Assembly: GCF_021730395.1 (NCBI RefSeq) | Contig: NC_069373.1 | Coordinates: 49,566,501 to 49,630,500, forward strand | From: Mercenaria mercenaria | Taxonomy: Eukaryota > Mollusca > Bivalvia > Venerida > Veneridae | Direction: 5' to 3' | Length of the DNA: 64,000 bases | Part shown: one piece after another, positions 37,560 through 50,600 of the stretch | Position numbering within the stretch: the stretch's first letter is position 1 | Layout of the letters: every line of letters starts with the position of its first letter | Program-made: the position numbers and the translations under genes | Notes under the pieces: generated by a model | What the model saw: the letters and a program-made list of their open reading frames with translations, nothing else | What the model was told of the DNA's origin: nothing | Database searches by the model: none

Positions 37560-37591
37560 AATAAACTTGACCATAACGATTGTATAATAAA
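37560..37591 (+). terminator. Polyadenylation signals of the mucolipin gene
   Basis: AATAAA occurs at 37560-37565 and again at 37586-37591, about 95 and 120 bases after the stop. The convergent BRICHOS-like gene's own signal is only ~75 bases further on, so the two transcripts end almost tail-to-tail. Confidence 0.55.
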
Positions 37592-37665
37592 GAATCAAAA
37601 GCAATAACAAACTTACAAAAATAATAACAAAATATAACATAGGAATAATGACTTTAACAGTAATT

Positions 37666-37671
37666 TTTATT
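37666..37671 (-). terminator. Polyadenylation signal of the BRICHOS-like gene
   Basis: AATAAA on the minus strand, 48 bases downstream of the TAA, which supports the placement of the last exon. Confidence 0.5.
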
Positions 37672-37718
37672 GCATGTACAAGTTTTATGAAAACGGAAAA
37701 CAGAAAACGATCACGTGA

Positions 37719-39251
37719 TTATACGATATCAAATGAGTACACAGTGAGTGCTGCGCACGCAGTTTTGATTTCCTGCGTCATGTGATCAATATGATGGTGG
37801 CCTGTTTCCTGAATATTTATCGCCGTGGACAACTCTTGGAGCATTCTTGCCTAAAATAAGCACATGTAGAAATTGAGAATATGTCATGTACTTTCCCAAT
37901 ATATTTACTCGTCAAACAATGATATGCATTTCACTGAAGAATTTTGGTGATACTGTAGGGCTACTTATTTCGAATTTTAGAAGATTTGTTTGAGCTGTTT
38001 AAGGCTTGTGTTTTCATAAAATATGACTGGTGAACAGACTAGCAGATCATGCAATCCAAAGCAGCTCGTGAAAGTTTAAACCCATGTTGTGAATTCCGAC
38101 AACGAAAACTATACCAGGAAATGCGGAGCTTATTCGAAAGAAAGAAAAATAAAAGTGCACCTCAAGAGTTGGTCGCGTGGCATCATTCTGTGAGTCCAGA
38201 ACGTCTTGGTGATCCATGTGATACTCGTAGCAGCCGTCGGAACGAACTATCATAGCTTTGTGCTTAAAATATAATGCATTATAATGCATTATTTTGCATT
38301 ACAAATTGTTTTGTAAAGGCAATGTGCATTTCATGTACATTTATCAGGTTACGTTGAAAATAAGACTACTATACCACCCATAAGTATACACTTAAATTTG
38401 ATATAGGTTTGTATGGTTTATTTTTAAATGACATTTAGTGCCGATATTTTTTATCCAAAATTGAAATACAATTGCCACATAAGGCTTTATTGACAGAAAT
38501 ACATTAAAACAGAGCCTATATGTTATATTAATCCATGTCGTTTGAATTTTAATTACTAGTATATTTAAGCTAGGATAACAACGTGTAAAATGAATTTACA
38601 TGTTTCATGTCGTACAAGATTTTAGCCGCCATTGCTGTGGTGGCATCTGGCATCATTGTCGTCTGCGGTGGCATTGTAACCGTTGTAGCGGCATCCGCGA
38701 CAGCACATACCTTGAATAAAAAATGGTAAAGGGATGAAACATTTTTAAATCTTCTTACCTTTATGAATTAAATCCATTTTGGGTCGCAATTAAAAAAAAA
38801 TGACTACGAAAAACGATCTATCCAAGGGACCTCTGATGCATACTATGACTTGCCCGTCGCAGCTTTGGGTACGAAACCTCGCTATGGGTGTACATTTCTT
38901 TCACGTGAGGAAGCTATCGAGCTGGCTTAAGGAAGGTCAATTTTTCTATCAGGTACCCGCGCGTGACTGAAATAATGTCTGATGGAGCACTTAGGATCTT
39001 CCTCTACCCCAAACAACAACAACAACAACTGGAAAAGACGCCATATGACGTGTACTTAGGTTGTATGACTCTAAATCCAGCTGAAAGAAAACTTGATAAG
39101 AAGAAAATTAACTTTTACAGTGCAGGTCCTGATCATGATCTACACTTGTCGCAAAGGCACAATTAATTGTGTCCAACATGACAAGGGTTAAGAAAAAAGA
39201 GATTGATGTTAAAACACTTACGACAGCAACTAGAAGAGGTGCAAGGATCAT
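37719..39251 (-). CDS. Small secreted BRICHOS-like protein, four exons
   Basis: Exons on the minus strand: 39251-39222 (ATG), 38710-38600, 38262-38161, 37850-37719 (TAA). All junctions are phase 0. Donors are GTAAGT, GTAAAT and GTGCAC; acceptors are TTCAAG, TTTAAG and TTTTAG. The result is 124 residues. Residues 1-17 form a signal peptide (MILAPLLVAVVCAVADA). Residues 18-37 are Thr/Pro/Met-rich. From residue 40 the sequence runs KILYDMKHHKAMIVRSDGCY and ends with EIKTACAALTVYSFDIV. D44, C58 and C113 sit where BRICHOS domains keep an Asp and a disulfide pair; surfactant protein C has VVYDYQQ..CCYI and ..LCGEVPLYYI. BRICHOS domains act as chaperone-like parts of secreted or membrane proproteins. 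AATAAA lies at 37671-37666 (minus), 48 bases past the stop. The GTGCAC donor is the weakest point. The domain call rests on spacing and pattern only. Confidence 0.65.
38850..39065 (+). repeat. tRNA-Ser-like SINE (family 2), diverged
   Basis: Shares GTGAGGAAGCTATCGAGCTG, GCTTAAGGAAGGTCAA and CTTCCTCTACCCCAAACAAC with the family, with a short CAA run. It lies in intron 1 of the BRICHOS-like gene. Confidence 0.6.
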
Positions 39252-39299
39252 GTTTGCTTTTAGGAGGTCTGCGACACTGAGCAGTGACCTACAAGGTCT

Positions 39300-41344
39300 T
39301 TATACCTGAATTTTGATCTACATTTGATAACCGGCATTTGACAAACTGTTGAGGTTCTTCTGTGAGATGTTTTGAACACGATTTATTCACAGTAAGCAAT
39401 GCTGAATTATGGCTGTGTTTTATTTGCAAATTAACCACGAGTCTTAAAAATCTGCGTATCACATGCATTTAGTGATTTCATGACTTTTAAACTCCCCACA
39501 TGCCATGAAATTGTTTAAATATTGAAGCATATAATTTCTTTTGAGATGATATGTCAACAAAACAAAATTAACAAAAATCTCATGCTCATGTTTGCTTGGT
39601 CCAATATCTTTTACAGAGTTGTCGTTCCTGGTCTCAACATCTACTTAACAGTACGTCTTCGGTCATAATTCCACAAAGAAAACGAGACAAAATGTTGTAA
39701 TTATTAGTACCTATTCTTTGATAGATTAATTGCATGATTAAATAAAGCAGCAAACCTAATAACTGCCTATAAAGAGACTGGCAAACAGCTGTAAAATGTT
39801 AAGAAGATATGTTTAGAATTAGCGAAACATTTTAGAGGGTTTTTTTTCGGCATATGAATGGTCAATAATATTAAAGCAGTGTGTTATTTACTAGGTGAGT
39901 ACCTTATTAAGTGTGTTAAGTTTTGTCAAAGATTCTTTTAAAAAATCGATATACTAGGCTCGCCAATCTTCAATGCTTAATTTAACAACGATTCCTTAAC
40001 CGTCTACTTTGTTTTCGAAAATGACGCATAACCTCTTTGACCTTGTATTCACCGATTATCATAAATATTTATCTATAGCATGACCTGTTATGTACTACTT
40101 TCTAAAATCACGAACTTCTGACATTTCGTGATTTTTTGTTTCGGATTCGACTATTTGACACCATTTTAGTTGATAATGAACTTTATGGGACCAAGTAAGA
40201 AAAGACTGCATTTTCCATTTTCAGTATCAAAATTTGATTAAAGATTTTAAAGCATCTAAGTTACTTCATAAAATGCTCCATAACAGAACACTATTTTGTC
40301 AAATTACATTCCTTGAAATCACATATATAAGAAACCCAATTCATTCACTAGGAGGTCTAAGGTAAACAGTCAATGTGGCGAAGCTCAACAGAACAGACAT
40401 TCCCAAAAGTTTGAAAACACCAAATATGACATACTATGTATATTAAAAGCAAACCCAAAGGTCCATATATTTACTCAGTACCTGTATAGAAGACAGAATA
40501 ACAAAATGCTTATCATGAAGGATCACAAGAAAGAGAGAGAGAAAATAGGTAACTCCAAGTGCCTATCATTGACTCTTTGCCTTCTTCAAATATAGTAAAA
40601 AAAACAATAATAAAGTTTATTATGAAAAGTAACTATTCAAATACCTTTAGATGTTAACAAGCCGTAAAATCCAATCTAATATGCAAGAATAGACCAAAAT
40701 CCTGTCCTGGTCAAGTTCAAACCCAATCAGTATTAATTCAAAATTTCTCACAAAATCCAAAAGTATTTAGTATATCCAAAGAATATAAATCCTCTCTTTA
40801 GAGATATCTTTATTTTAAATCCTCAATGATAATGTATATCAATCGAATGCTAAATGTCCAAACTGGTAATATCTTGTTATTAGAAATACAGGAAAGTTTT
40901 TCAATAAGATCTTACTTAGGTTCTGCCCTGTCCCCAGACAGCTTTCTGCTCAAAATACCCATGGAACATACAAGGACTTTAATTCCTGTTTATCAGTTTT
41001 TTGTGATGGGTTATCGATATAAAAAAAGCTTTACAGCAAACAATGGGTTATCGATATAAAAAATAATAATGTGAACACAATGGGGAATGACATGTACATA
41101 ACATCACTACAGCTGACATATTCATGGATCAAATCGAACTTACCATATGTTAATTGCTAAAATACCGATGTGAACACATTTTTTATAATTGCCTATTTGT
41201 TGAGATCGGTCCGTTTATGTCCATATGCTACATTATCTAAAATTAAATTTCTAGACATATTTTCATTTCAACATACACCTTCATGTTGTCATATCGTTTT
41301 TACATATTCTGTGATTTCTTACAATTCTTCTAAAAAGTGAAACA
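39300..41344. other. Intergenic DNA between the BRICHOS-like and SLC5 genes
   Basis: AT-rich. The two genes diverge from here, so both promoters should lie inside. No exon, RNA gene or clear repeat is recognised. Confidence 0.4.
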
Positions 41345-41680
41345 ATGGAACGATTAGAAATTCACACTGAAGATTATATTGTAATGGTGATTTTTCTTGT
41401 TATATCTTCTGCGATTGGAATTTACTATGGGTTTATCAAGAAACAGAGGACAATGGAGGAATATATTCTCGGAAATTGACAGATTCACCTGGTTCCTGTT
41501 GCCTTGTCGATGGCAGTAACTGTTCAGTCCGCCGTATCCATATTTGGGTTTCCAAGCGAAATCTATCTCTATGACGTTATGTTTTTATATATGACACTAG
41601 CAGTATGTATTGCCAGTCTTGTTCAGGCATTTTTCATCGTGCCGTTAGTGCATCCATTGAGACTGACAAGTGCGTACGAG
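41345..41680 (+). CDS. SLC5A8-like: SLC5 exon 1 with premature TGA
   Basis: ATG 41345 has a good context (AACAATGG). TM1 is at residues ~11-30 (YIVMVIFLVISSAIGIYYGF), then the EEYILGN-stop-QIHLVPVALS boundary. The same frame continues to LTSAYE at a GTAAAC donor. Both sides of the TGA match the family in the same frame, so no indel is needed. The next in-frame ATG (41510) would lose TM1. Confidence 0.85.
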
Positions 41681-44600
41681 GTAAACTTTTCGTTTTATTA
41701 AATGAGCCGTGCCATGAGAAAACCAACATAGTGGGTTTGCGACCAGCATGGATCCAGACCAGCCTGCGCATCCGCGCAGTCTGGTCAGACTCCATGCTGT
41801 TCGCTTTTAAAGCCTATTGGAATTGGAGAAACTGTTAGCGAACAGCATGGATCCTGACCAGACTGCGCGGATGCGCAGGCTGGTCTGGATCCATGCTGGT
41901 CGCAAAGCCATCAGAATATATCTATATATATTATATATTTCTATTTGACGCTTATGCGTCCACGTTAAAAGCGTCACCTTTTGGCACCCGATATTTCACG
42001 TTTTTATGTCATAATTTCACTAATATCTTGGCGATTTCATTTTTCTTTTCGAATGCGCATGGAGTTGTCTGTTCCAATGCATGTGACAAAATCTATAGGT
42101 ATTTAGTGCATTATAAGATCACCCTTTTTTTGAAAACAAATTGGCTCATGCCAAAATCGTTATAAAATTTGTACGTGCAAATTTAGGCATTTTGTCCTAT
42201 AACTTTTTTCCGTGCGGTCAAAGTGTTTTATTTTTTTAAACAATCTGCTGCAGGGCCCGCCCTTTAAAATTATCAAATAAAGAAAAAGATATGTGTTCTC
42301 GTTAGATTGTTTGCTAAAAATCGTTGAAAAGCGTTGTTATATGTCGAAAAGCGCGACGTTTGGAAGGACATTATATACAGGCCGTTATAAGACATGGCAT
42401 TACAAGATAGTTTAGCAAGTCAAGACAGGATAACTACAGCTTTAGATAAAACCGTTCTGTTCGACTTACATATTATATAGTTTTCAACTGTACACCAGTC
42501 TATTCTTATCACAAATACAGACTTCTCAAACTGATATTATTTTTGATACGCCGGCAAAGGGCTTTCATGTGCTGCGTCATTTATTAACGTGAGTCAATTT
42601 CTTTGTTGTTGTTTTTTATTCAAGGCGTTTGGTTTAGGGCTATTTCTTTCCCGTTGAAAAGTTAAAGCCCTGTTTTCCCAAATATCATTAATAATAAATT
42701 ATTTTTGAATAATTCATTATGACTAAAGCAATAAAAGTTTTATGTTCAATTTATTATTATGCAAGCACCTATTTACACATGAAACATAATCATTGGCAAC
42801 GAAGAGGGTCTCTTAGATGCCTCAATGCTATTAAATTCTATTAAACAGACAATCTCTAATACTTGTAACGCCATAATTAGATTGGGACAACTGCACATTA
42901 GAAGATAAGGATAATATTGAATTGATCCAAACAGAATGCACGCGAAGTGTAACTGGAGCCACGAAATTATGCAACCTTGACAAATTATGTACTAAACTAA
43001 AATGGAAAACCTCAGCAGGAAGAAGAAAATACATAAACTTACTTTTTCCTACGAAAAATAACAAATATAACAAAATTTGGCTCCAAATTACTTTTATGAA
43101 TTTATACCAACCCAGACACAAAACCGGTATCAATCGAGAATCAGGCGCTAACTTCTGTATTTGAGTACACAGTCATCACAAACGAGTCGCCAAACTAGAC
43201 CATATCTTTAGAAGATGAATTAATATCTTAATACATGTTTAATAACAGCCACCTTCTCCTTATGAATCAGAGGTGGAGGACGAATGATTTCAGCCACAAT
43301 GTCCGTTATCAAATCGTCACGGTGCACATACGCCTCGCCCGGGAATCAAACTCCAAAACCAAGATCCGTAGATTTGCGCTCTCCCTATATCGCTAAGCGG
43401 GCAGGCTTTATCCTACTTGTGTATGAGCTATCATAATTGTGCACTACATACCATAATAACAAATTTAAACTGTTTGAACAAAGACCTTCAAAAGTTTTGT
43501 CATTAATTTGGTTGCAAAAAATTGCTTTCACTAGCGATTCATCGATAGTACCCGGCGTCTTGTGACGGCGTTTATGGTGACCTTTTGTGCCGATAAGACG
43601 TTGACCTGATGGAAAACAAATAAAATAAGTTCAAACTGCATTCTATTCCTATCAGGTTACAACAATGCATTTTCACGGGCGTTTTATTGAGAAATTAAAT
43701 ATGATGTCGTTTTAACTTGGTAACGCTTTTGTGTCTTGGTGCCAATGATATCTAGTATAGATATTAGTTCTTTAAAAAAAAAAACATAAAAACGGCGAAA
43801 TAAGATCAGTTATGAAAAAAAAACAAATTGCCAATACGTTTGCCATTTTGCGTATGCAGTTTGCACAAATGAAGCTGTTATTAAAAGACTGAGCGACATG
43901 AGAAAAATGGAACAATTAATTTATTGACTGATGAAAGATTTCTGGTTTTCTCACCTTCTGCCATTTGATATGAACTGAAATTGCAAAAAAAGGAGAAGTA
44001 TGGTAAATACATGAATATTTGATCCTCAACTGAATCAAAAGCTGTACGGATTCGGAATCTAAGAAGTACGTGCTGTTTTAACCTTTAGCCTGCTGGCGGC
44101 AAGTCAGTCTGCCTTTGCGACCAGTGGAGACCATGATCAGCTTGCACATCCGTGCAGGCTGATCATGGTCTGCACTGTTCGCTGTTCAGTCAGTAAATTT
44201 TCAGGGAACACCCCTTCGAATAATGTGATACTGCCCATATTGAATGATGGATTAGTCCATTTGAGAAATTCAGCAGGTTAAAGGTTAAACGTTTCCTTTA
44301 GATGCTGTGTTACGTTTTTCAGAATTCATCATATATGCGCATTATATTCAGCTGATTACGTTTTTGTCAGAAATGAGATTTGCGTGAAAATAACTTGGTA
44401 AAAGCTGACTTTACATTATTGTACTTTTTATACTGCAGTATCTACAGCGACGGTTCCAGTCCAGAGCCGTGCAGCTTCTTGGCATGACAATGGGCATGCT
44501 AAAAACGGTATATTTGTTTTCTTTTTAGCTAATATACAGACCATGATCAGTCATTGAAACAGAAACAAATATGTACAGAAATATAAATAAGGTCATAATT

Positions 44601-47600
44601 TGTCAATTTATTGTACCTGGGAAACTTTATGAGTACACTTCAAATTTATTTATATAATAGTCGCTGAATCTGCATTTGATCTGAATAATTATTCTTATTT
44701 GTATATGTGGCGGATTATTCATGCTACTTAGAGTTTAATTATTAAAAAAAACTTTAAATTTATCAGATTAAGTACATGTATTTGAATGTTGTGATACTTT
44801 CTACAGAATATTTCTCTCGAAAATACATAAGACTTAAAGAACAATTAAGATTGGTTTAAACAGTATTAAACATGCAGTTATTTGCATCAGCAGGACAACA
44901 TAAAAAGAATGTTATAAATCCAATAGTTCCTTATAGGGCATAAAGTATTCTTTTCAGTCGGAGCACAAGCCATATCATTCATATAAACAGCTGTTTATCT
45001 ACAATTTAATCTGTTATAATTTATATAAGCCGCGCCATGAGAAAACAAACATAGTGCGTTTGCGACCAGCATGGATCCAGACCAGCCTGCGCATCCGAGC
45101 AGTCTGGTCAGGATCCATGCTGTTCGCGAACGGTTTCTCTAATTGCAATAGGCTTTGAAAGCGAACAGCATGGATCCTGACAAGACTGCGCGGATGCGCA
45201 GGCTGGTCTGGATCCATGCTGGTCGCAAAAACACTATATTGGTTTTCTCATGGCGCGGCTCATATAGTAGACTTGTCTTGTTTTCAGGTGCTGTACATCA
45301 GCATTGTCCTGTACACCCCAGCTCTTGCGCTTGAAGTAGGTAATGAACCTATCACAGCTTTGTTTGAATTCAAATTAATGAGATCATACAATATTTAACG
45401 GTATCCTCTGCTTTGTTTTTCATGCTTCAATGGGACCTTTTTATAGATTATATTGAGTAGATACACAGATCTGTATAAATAGTTAATATATAAGCATATT
45501 CGGGCCTCCGTGGCTGTGTGGTTAAGGTCGCTGACGTCAAATCATTTGTCTCTCATCGCTGTGGGTTCGTAACCTCGTTTTTCTCACGTGAGAAAACCAT
45601 CCAGCTGGCTTACGGAAGTCATGTGGTTCTACACAGGTGTCCGTCCATGCCTGAACTAATGTCTTGAGGGTCATCTTTGGTCTTCTTCAAAAAAAGGCGT
45701 TATAAGATCTAAATTGTGTCGGTGTTACTCGATCTTAATCCAACATAAACAAAAAAACAAAACAAATATAATTATGCAAAATCTTTTAAAAGTTACACGT
45801 TAAAAATACATTACAATTACATGAAACTGTTTTGACTGTTTATTAAAATTAATGACTATAGGTATATCTTTAACTGTTATAAGAACCCACGGACTGTCTG
45901 GTTCAACACGGTCAGTAAATAAATTTGCTTATATAAGTTAAGTTGTGATACATATCTGTTTCAGTTGCTGGAATACCAATATGGTTATCAATTGTACTTA
46001 TAGGAGCGTTAGGAACTGTTTATACCGCTATTGTAAGTTGAATTTCTAAACCTTTAGCCTACTGACGGCAAGTGATTTTACCTTTGCGACCAGTGCAGAC
46101 CAAGATCAGCATGCACGTCCGTGCAGTCTGATCATGGTCTGCACTGTTTCGTTATTCAGTCAGTACATTTTCAGTGAACATCCCTTTGAATAATAAATGG
46201 TACTGCCCAAATGTCCATTTCAGAAATATAGCAGGGTAAGGGTTAACCGATATAACGACCGTTTTAGTTTGTTAATACTTTTCATAAGTCTGTAACATAT
46301 CAGTACCTAAAGCAATTGAAAACTGAGATAAGCAGTGGGATAAATATCACGAATTATACACGAGGCTATGCATTAACAAATATTTGAGATAAAAGGAACT
46401 AATGTACTCGAAATAAATCATACGCAAAAGTCAAAGAATTGATATGAACTTATACAATTCAATATGAAAGAAAAAAAATGTGACGTCCCTGGTCCGGAAC
46501 TGTATAATACGTAAGTAATAAAATCTAAATACACTCTAAAATCGTACTTAAAAGAACTTGTATTTTATTAGGGTGGAATGAGAACAGTGGTATGGACAGA
46601 TACTATCCAATGTGTTATCCTGTACGGTGGTTTGACTGTGATTCTTACACTAGTAAGTATTTACTATAACTATTAACAATGACTTGATATGGCGATCTCT
46701 GTAAATTTTCATAGGTCAATATGTGACTTTCATTTAAGTTTCTGCCCTCTTAAAATAAAATATTTTAAGTTTCCATCCTCTTATAATAAAACGTAATAAG
46801 GAATCTATATGTATAAATCAAACATTAATGTTATAACAAGAGGTCCAAACTGTCAACATATACGCCCGTCACTGCAAATTACTTTTGAAGTTTAAAATAC
46901 TCTACCTACTGAGCAAATGTATTGATATTATTCTGGCTTTCAAGTTTATTCAAGGTCCATAACTCTTTAGCGAATGTAATATTCCTGTTAAAGTTTTGTG
47001 AACACTGAAAAAGAACTGCTTAAGACATTATGTGAACACTTGTACTTACTTGTTGTAAATTTAAGTAATTTAAAGGTCATAAGAGGAGTTACTGGGAGTT
47101 CCAAGCTTTTTATCAAAATTGTCTAACATATTATGCCCATTAATAATGTGACCAAATTTGGTAAACGTCGTACAAGAACTACGAAGTCAATTTTCGTATT
47201 GTTTAGTAATTCAAGGGCCATAACTCCGGAATGACTTGGGAGATCGAGATAATTTTCAAACTTGGTCGAGATATTATGCCCATTAATATTATGACCAAGT
47301 TAAACGTTGGATGAGACCTGTTCAAGTTGGAGAGGGGCCAAATCTCTAAAGACACTAACTGGTTATTGAATCTGGATATAGAATAAAATACTTCAATTAT
47401 TGAGATACATACTTTGTATATTTCTGGTTTATTTTTAAGAAAAACATATTCAGTTGTTGAGCGGGCACTGTCAATTTTTGCAACTTTGACCGATGCAAGG
47501 ACCATAACTCTGGAGATACTCTGGCGAAGTGGTTGGTTATCGAATTTGTCCTAGATGTTATAGTAGTACCTCTTCTATATTAATTTGGTTTTGTTCTGAG

Positions 47601-50600
47601 AAAAATACATTATTTATTGAACAGACACCGATCTTTTTTCCGCCTGCCAAAACATGCTCCAACCCTCGCATGAAGGGAGAAAACATAAAACGTCACATCT
47701 TTCCAAAATGGGCGTTTACTAAATGTCCATTATATTGAATAAAGGAATAAAAAATACACATGAAAAAGTCTCGCACTTATAAATAAGAATAATACAGCAC
47801 CCCAGGACGACCGAGTATATCAACTATATTCATCACAGTAACGATTACAATAAGTTAATGTCATTGTTACTTTCATTATCAAAGTTATGTATTCTTCTTT
47901 GCAGGGTGTAAAGGAAATAGGAAGTTTATCAAAGGTTTTTGAGTTGTCATCGAAAGGTGGTCGGATCAAATTTGATGAGTATATATTACTATAAGCGCCA
48001 TGAGAAAACTAACGTAGTGGCTTTGCGACCAGCATGGATCCAGACCAGCCTGCGCATCCGCGCAGTCTGGTCAGGATCCATGCTGTTAGGTAATGGTTTC
48101 TCTAATTGCAATAGGCTTTGAAAGCGAACAGCATGGATCCTGAGCAGACTGCGCGGATGCGCAGGCTGGTCTGGATCCATGCTGGTCGCAAAGCCACTAT
48201 GTTGGTTTTCTCATGGCGCGGCTCATGTAAGTTTACCGCATCTGATGTCAGTTTGCTTTTTTCACTTCTCCTTGTTCACGCTTAAAGTCCTTTCCATTTA
48301 TTGTTACGTCATGTTAATTCTAACAACAGTTGAAACGAATTTCGGTTATTTTGACATAAAACGCTCGGTTATTTTGATATTAAACGCTCGAACACGTACA
48401 TAAAAATCATTTAAAGATGGATTTCAGTTATATTGACATAAAACGCTCGGTTATTTTGACATAAAACGCTTGAACACGTACATAAAAAACATTTAAAGAC
48501 GAATTTCGGTTATTTTGACATAAAAAAACGCTCGGTTATTTTGACATAAAACGCTCGAATACGTGCATAAAAATCATTTAAAGTCGAATTTCGGTTATTT
48601 TGACATAAAACGCTCGGTTATTTTGACATAAGACGCTCGAACACGTGCATAAAAATCATTTAAAGTCGAATTTCGGTTATTTTGACATAAAACGCTCGGT
48701 TGTTTTGACATAAAACGCTTGAACACGTACATAAAAATCATTTAAAGACGAATTTCGGTTATTTTGACATAAAACGCTCGGTTATTTTGACATAAAACGC
48801 TCGAACACATGCATAAAAATCATTTAAAGTCGAATGTCGGTTATTTTGGCGTTTTATTCGACCTGGCGGGGCGGAGTTAATCTCTGACTTATGCAAATAA
48901 TATTAATCTCAAAAAAAAATAAACGAGCAAAATAGGTAAAGCAATATAATTGTTCAATTCCGTAATCTTCGGTAACCAACGACTAAAATTCAACGCTACA
49001 TGTATTACATACCCTGCACAATAATGTAGTGGACCGTCGCGAAATCCCGCCCCGCCAGGTCATATAAAATGCACTATAGCTTTGTTAAAGCTCATCTGTC
49101 TTAACTTAGTTAATTAGACTAATAATAACACATTTTAATTTCATAAGTACCATTTAATAAAAAACAAATAGGTTGAAAACAGATGCGCTTCTTTAAAATT
49201 TTAGAATTCTATGGCATTCAATCTTTATGAGTTATCGTTTTAATGAACTACTCCATACCATATCTGGCAATAGTAAGTAAGAAAAGTCATGAGAAAATAA
49301 TATGAATTTTAGAAAGTAGAAAAAATGGAAACTCTACAGGTCGCAAAACACAACAAAAATGAAAACATTGCAGGCTTGGATTGATCGAGCCTGTTTATGG
49401 ATCGTAGTGTAAATGCATGCTACTATCCACGCATCGTGCCCAAAGTTGAGCAGAACTCAACATTTGCACAAGCTACACAACAGAGATATGCGCTGATGTC
49501 ACGACGGTTCATAAGGCGATGTACACTGAACCTTAAACAATACACTTGATTACAATTGCATTAAAAACGATATAGTATGGGGTTCCTAGTTTATGTTATG
49601 GACGTATAAACAATGCTAATTGAAACTCGTTTTACACATTTCATCCCACAGTACGTTTTGCCTCCCAGTGTGATATATCCAGTTGCTAAATGTGCATTTC
49701 TTGTTTTATTTTTTTTTCTTAAAACAAATTTTGCATAGATATAGTGAAAGAAAGCAAGAACAGAGTCAAAGATAGCCCAAAAGAATAGAAGTTGTCTTAA
49801 TTATATATGAATGGGAATACTTAATATGTGAAATTCAAGTTCATCCGGTGCCAGATTGGTAGCGTTCCTGCGAGGAGTTTGAGAGTCGTTGAAACATTGT
49901 AAGAAAGAAGCTCACAAGTGCCTGTTATGATTTCATATAGTTTATCTCTCGACTGTGTTATTTAACTGACTGTTCATATTAAATACAATAATTAATTAAT
50001 TAATTAATTAATTAAATACAAAATACCTCATCGATGTGGGTTTGAGCCTCACTCTGGGCGTTGAATTATTCATGTGAGGAAGCCATCCAGCTGGTTTACG
50101 GAAGGTCGGTGGTTCTACCCAGGTGCCCGCTGGTGATGAAATAATGCACGGAGGGGCACCTGGGGTCTTCCTCCACCATTGAAGCTGGAAAGTCGCCATA
50201 TGAACTTAAATTGTGTCGGCGCGACGTTAAACCCAACAAAATAAAATAAAATAAATTAATTAAATACAAGTCCTTTGGGAGCAAGGATTCCTTCGCATCC
50301 GTGCTGCTTATAATAGAGTTCGACTTTAAGCTAGCGTAATGTGCTTTTAAAACGTGTAATTACCTCTTATGATTAGACTCACTTAAACATAGTCTACTAT
50401 TATCATACATTATTCTTTATATTTAACAGAAATACAACACAAATATTCGCAACACAACATACGCTCAAAATGATCTGAACAATCACGTCTAATTAACACG
50501 GTTGCGATACCTTGGGTATGCAGGGGTGCAAAATTTAACCTTTTTTCATGGTAACTTTATTAATACTTAACCAATTTAAATGAAATAAAGACGAGTGCCC

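Noticed and set aside
38049-38255. Plus-strand 68-codon ORF
   Set aside because: It is antisense to exon 3 of the BRICHOS-like gene, which has splice sites, matching phase and a recognisable domain pattern.
38607-38729. Plus-strand 40-codon hydrophobic ORF that looks like a small membrane protein
   Set aside because: It is the complement of BRICHOS-like exon 2 (Ala/Thr-rich codons read backwards give Val/Ala/Gly).
41477-41479. Selenocysteine reading of the SLC5 TGA
   Set aside because: Relatives have arginine at this place, no selenoproteins are known in SLC5, and a CpG transition is simpler.
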